A DNA stretch of 6,032 nt from the NCBI GenBank assembly GCA_009704425.1, contig WLEG01000116.1, positions 1 through 6,032 of the forward strand, given 5' to 3'. Under the pieces are notes generated by a model that did no database searches, was not told the origin of the DNA, and saw only the letters and a program-made list of their open reading frames with translations. Source of the DNA: Actinomycetota bacterium (GTDB lineage Bacteria; Actinomycetota; Acidimicrobiia; Acidimicrobiales; Ilumatobacteraceae). How positions within the stretch are numbered: the stretch's first letter is position 1; each line of letters starts with the position of its first letter. Both the position numbers and the translations under genes were made by a program. Positions 5,010-6,032 of the stretch are shown piece by piece.

Positions 5010-5783
5010 TCAGTCGTCGGCGCGCATCGCCGCGATCTCGTTGGCGATCAGATCGCGAACGCGGTCCCGCAACACGGGAATGTCGGCTTCGGTCATGCCG
5101 GTGGTCTCGATCGGAGCGAGCACCCGCACCTCGGCCTCGGAGTCACCGAGACGCCAGTCGTGTTTGCGCAGAGCCGAGCGGGTGCCGTGCACCGCCAGCG
5201 GAAGGATCGGGGTTCCGGTCTCGATGGCCAAACGGAACGCACCGTCCTTGAACGCGCGCATCTCGCCGTCGGCGCTCCGGGTGCCCTCGGGGAAGATCAT
5301 CACCGACATCTTCCGGTCCAGCCAGGTCTTGCACGTTTCGAGCGCGGCGGAACCACTGGAACGGTCACCGCGCACCAAGGAGATGTCGCCGGACATCTTC
5401 ATCATCCATCCGACCAGAGGGATGTTGAAGATCGACTTCTTGCTCAGCCACTTCATCTCGATCTTCAGATGGCTGATGAGGAGCATGTCGACGAAGCTCT
5501 CGTGATTCGACACCATCACGTACGGATTGCGCTTGTTCTCGGGGAGCTTTCCACTGGTGTGGAACTTCCACATCGGAGTGAGGACCTGGTGGACGACGCA
5601 GAGACGCCGGAACACGTAGCCGGTGGCGTATCGACCCTTGTCGAACGGAGTGGTGACCAGCCAGACGACGGCGACCAGTGGGGTCCAGACGATGACGATG
5701 ACACCGAGAGCGAACCAACTCCAGATGCTCAGCAGACTGCGGCGCATCGTCCATGTTCGCACAGCGGAGGTGCGGGCGAGCAT
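5010..5783 (-). CDS. PlsC-type 1-acyl-sn-glycerol-3-phosphate acyltransferase family protein
   Basis: A 257-residue protein with a hydrophobic segment at about 21-44 that should anchor it in the inner face of the membrane. The acyltransferase motifs are in order: motif I NHESFVD (His94 and Asp99 of HX4D), motif II with Arg138 in SGDISLVRGDR, motif III FPEGTRS (164-170), which binds the glycerol phosphate, and motif IV ILPLAVHG (193-200). The family transfers an acyl chain to lysophosphatidic acid to make phosphatidic acid; paralogues acylate other lipids, so the exact acceptor is not certain. The ATG at 5783 is directly preceded by an in-frame TGA, so it is the longest start, but no good ribosome binding site is seen at the right distance. 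Met13 (5747), just before the basic residues and the membrane segment, is an alternative. It is divergent from cdd and convergent with dut. Confidence 0.92.
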   Translation of the reverse strand: MLARTSAVRTWTMRRSLLSIWSWFALGVIVIVWTPLVAVVWLVTTPFDKGRYATGYVFRRLCVVHQVLTPMWKFHTSGKLPENKRNPYVMVSNHESFVDMLLISHLKIEMKWLSKKSIFNIPLVGWMMKMSGDISLVRGDRSSGSAALETCKTWLDRKMSVMIFPEGTRSADGEMRAFKDGAFRLAIETGTPILPLAVHGTRSALRKHDWRLGDSEAEVRVLAPIETTGMTEADIPVLRDRVRDLIANEIAAMRADD

Positions 5784-5815
5784 TCATCGACGAACGACCT
5801 CGTGCGCTCGTGACG

Positions 5816-5821
5816 TACAAT
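5816..5821 (+). promoter_or_regulatory. Probable -10 element for cdd
   Basis: TACAAT is one mismatch from TATAAT and lies 47 nt before the cdd ATG, in the 85-bp spacer between plsC-like and cdd. The -35 region 17 bp upstream (around 5793-5798) is a poor match. The leader 5822-5868 holds a good ribosome binding site, so this gene appears to be transcribed with a leader, unlike dut and orn. Confidence 0.45.
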
Positions 5822-5856
5822 TCCCGCCCGAGGGTCACGATGGTGGAACCTCCAAC

Positions 5857-5863
5857 GAAGGAG
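5857..5863 (+). promoter_or_regulatory. Ribosome binding site of cdd
   Basis: GAAGGAG, with the AAGGAG core at 5858-5863, sits 5 nt before the ATG at 5869. It is the strongest Shine-Dalgarno match in the window and fixes the cdd start. An ATG at 5840 is out of frame with it. Confidence 0.85.
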
Positions 5864-5868
5864 TCGAC

Positions 5869-6032
5869 ATGTCGAACGTCAGCGGATTTCCGGAGTCGCA
5901 TCGAGTGCCCGAGTTGTTCGCGGCGGCTCTGGCCGTGCAGCGAAACGCCTACGCGCCCTATTCGCACTTCCCGGTGGGCGCCGCGATCCTCACTCCCGCG
6001 GGCCGAATCCACGCCGGATGCAACGTCGAGAA
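5869..6032 (+). CDS. cdd: Cytidine deaminase (partial, C-terminus beyond right edge)
   Basis: 54 codons and two bases are present. The segment NAYAPYSHFPVGAAILT (about residues 26-42) followed by GRIHAGCNVE (45-54) is the characteristic N-terminal substrate-binding region of homotetrameric cytidine deaminases. The zinc-binding CAE and PCxxC motifs would follow after the right edge and cannot be checked. The enzyme converts cytidine and deoxycytidine to uridine and deoxyuridine in pyrimidine salvage. A leading segment of about 14 residues (MSNVSGFPESHRVP) precedes the conserved fold. In many Actinobacteria cdd is followed by a thymidine phosphorylase gene; whether that holds here is not visible. 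Confidence 0.92.
   Translation, partial: MSNVSGFPESHRVPELFAAALAVQRNAYAPYSHFPVGAAILTPAGRIHAGCNVE

Noticed and set aside
1..6032. tRNA, rRNA, CRISPR, insertion sequence, prophage or toxin-antitoxin elements
   Set aside because: No cloverleaf-like segment, regularly spaced repeat, transposase or terminal inverted repeat was found by eye; all stretches over 100 bp are accounted for by genes.

Overview
The window looks like chromosomal DNA from a high-GC member of the Actinomycetota, possibly the Acidimicrobiia. The clues are GC-rich third codon positions, frequent GTG starts, a proline/threonine-rich linker feeding fibronectin type III domains in a secreted protease, and several start codons preceded at 6-7 nt by a TANNNT hexamer, as in leaderless actinobacterial transcripts. 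The lineage is an inference from style, not from a marker gene.

Layout, left to right: (1) 1-701, minus strand, the N-terminal part of a sulfatase/phosphonate monoester hydrolase-like enzyme whose C-terminus lies beyond the left edge. (2) An 85-bp divergent spacer (702-786) with a 9-bp hairpin that runs into the next gene's first possible start codon. (3) 787-2739, plus strand, a secreted aqualysin/proteinase K-type subtilase with propeptide, Pro/Thr linker and two FN3-like domains. (4) 2744-3823, minus strand, a LACTB2-like metallo-beta-lactamase-fold hydrolase, 53 nt downstream of (5) orn, oligoribonuclease, 3877-4443, minus strand. (6) An 83-bp divergent spacer (4444-4526) carrying an identical TAGGGT hexamer close to each start. 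(7) 4527-5000, plus strand, dut, dUTPase. (8) 5010-5783, minus strand, a PlsC-type acyltransferase. (9) 5869 to the right edge, plus strand, the N-terminal part of cytidine deaminase.

The genes alternate in strand and are tightly packed, with convergent gaps of only 4 and 9 bp. The right half is housekeeping: Orn degrades nanoRNA, Dut hydrolyses dUTP to dUMP, Cdd deaminates (deoxy)cytidine, and PlsC feeds phospholipid synthesis. The left half looks more accessory: a secreted protease and a sulfo/phospho-ester hydrolase. No tRNA, rRNA, CRISPR array, insertion sequence or phage gene was seen, and I found no multi-gene novel system. The points most worth a second look are the repeated leaderless start geometry, the hairpin at the protease start, the neighbouring nuclease-like MBL and orn genes, and the shortened dUTPase motif V.
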